Source: JBMNTU01 sp050945895
GTDB taxonomy: Bacteria > Bacillota > Clostridia > Christensenellales > Christensenellaceae
NCBI GenBank assembly: GCA_050945895.1
Contig: JBMNTU010000116.1
Location: forward strand, 1 to 5,489
DNA: 5,489 nucleotides
Reading direction: 5' to 3'
Part shown: in pieces, positions 5,102 to 5,489 of the stretch
Position numbering within the stretch: the stretch's first letter is position 1
Layout: the number at the start of each line of letters is the position of its first letter
Position numbers and translations under genes: made by a program
The notes under the pieces: generated by a model
Databases searched by the model: none
Seen by the model: the letters and a program-made list of their open reading frames with translations, nothing else
Told to the model about the DNA's origin: nothing

Positions 5102-5489
5102 TTGACGTACCAAAATATACTATTTGATGTGGACGGAACCCTTCTCGATACCCTTTCCGCCGCCGTTATGGCAGCAAAAGACACACTGCTCGCCCTAACG
5201 GGCAAACAATATTCCACAGACGAACTCCGGTTTGCATTCGGCTTGCCCATCAGCCAAAGCGCGAAAATGCTGGGGATTTCCAATGTTCGTGAATTCGAAG
5301 AGTGCTATGCACAAAATTATAAAAATACTGCGCAGGAGCATATCCGTGTTTTTCCTGGCGTTTACGAACTGCTCAAAGCCCTGCGCGAAAGAAATCTTTT
5401 ACTGGGCGTCATCACTTCAAAGGCCCGCTGGGAATACGAACATCTTTTCGATAAATTTCGCTTGAAAGAATATTTTTCCTGTACAATCT
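5102..5489 (+). CDS. HAD-superfamily hydrolase (phosphatase/phosphomutase type), partial at 3' end
   Basis: This is a cytoplasmic phosphoryl-transfer enzyme of the haloacid dehalogenase superfamily. The 129 codons in the window show motif I, FDVDGTLLDT (8-17), with nucleophile D9 and acid/base D11. A helical cap of the phosphoglycolate phosphatase/beta-phosphoglucomutase type follows (about 18-80), then FPGVYELLKALRE (84-96) and motif II, VITSK (103-107), with T105. Motifs III and IV lie past the window, so the gene is truncated by the edge, not broken. The TTG at 5102 is chosen because no ATG or GTG lies near the conserved start, GAGGG (5089-5093) is 8 bases upstream, and it places motif I at the usual position. 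Only 4 bases separate it from the regulator stop, so the two are probably cotranscribed and translationally coupled. The exact substrate cannot be told. Confidence 0.9.
   Translation, partial: MTYQNILFDVDGTLLDTLSAAVMAAKDTLLALTGKQYSTDELRFAFGLPISQSAKMLGISNVREFEECYAQNYKNTAQEHIRVFPGVYELLKALRERNLLLGVITSKARWEYEHLFDKFRLKEYFSCTI

Overview
The window looks like part of a low-to-mid GC Gram-positive genome, most likely an anaerobic Clostridia-type Firmicute. Reasons: strong purine-rich ribosome binding sites (GGAGGG, AGGAG, AAAGGAG), two textbook sigma-A promoters, hairpin-plus-T-run terminators, a TTG start, and bacillus/clostridium-type inositol genes. This is inference from sequence style; no taxonomic marker is present.

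Layout. Bases 1-299 hold no gene I can support. Bases 299-326 are a palindromic terminator. Next, on the minus strand, come iolD (345-2282) and, upstream of it, iolB (2323-3123), 40 bp apart. The two encode consecutive steps of myo-inositol breakdown: IolD opens the trihydroxycyclohexane-dione ring to 5-deoxy-glucuronate, and IolB isomerises that to 2-deoxy-5-keto-gluconate. Upstream of iolB (3124-3426) is a dense control region: two minus-strand promoters with TTGACA -35 boxes and 17-bp spacers, one of them with a perfect TATAAT, followed by a leader with three successive inverted repeats.

Next to this control region is a small gene (3475-3636, minus) for a 53-residue, very acidic protein that I do not recognise. 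It has its own strong ribosome binding site and a 15-bp-stem terminator. An AT-rich divergent intergenic region (3637-3906) separates it from a plus-strand gene (3907-5097). That gene encodes a SARP/BTAD-type transcription regulator: an OmpR-like winged helix, then a BTAD helical repeat domain, then a C-terminal domain that resembles a GGDEF domain with its signature lost. Four bases after its stop, a HAD-superfamily phosphatase/phosphomutase gene begins at a TTG codon and runs off the window end.

How the parts may work together (inference). iolB-iolD is a sugar-alcohol catabolic unit behind very strong promoters, so it probably depends on a repressor or on leader control. The BTAD regulator with a degenerate GGDEF-like sensor is the nearest regulator. 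Its likely targets are its own promoter, the divergent small acidic gene, and possibly the iol unit. The least described parts are the regulator's domain architecture, the small acidic protein and the structured iolB leader.
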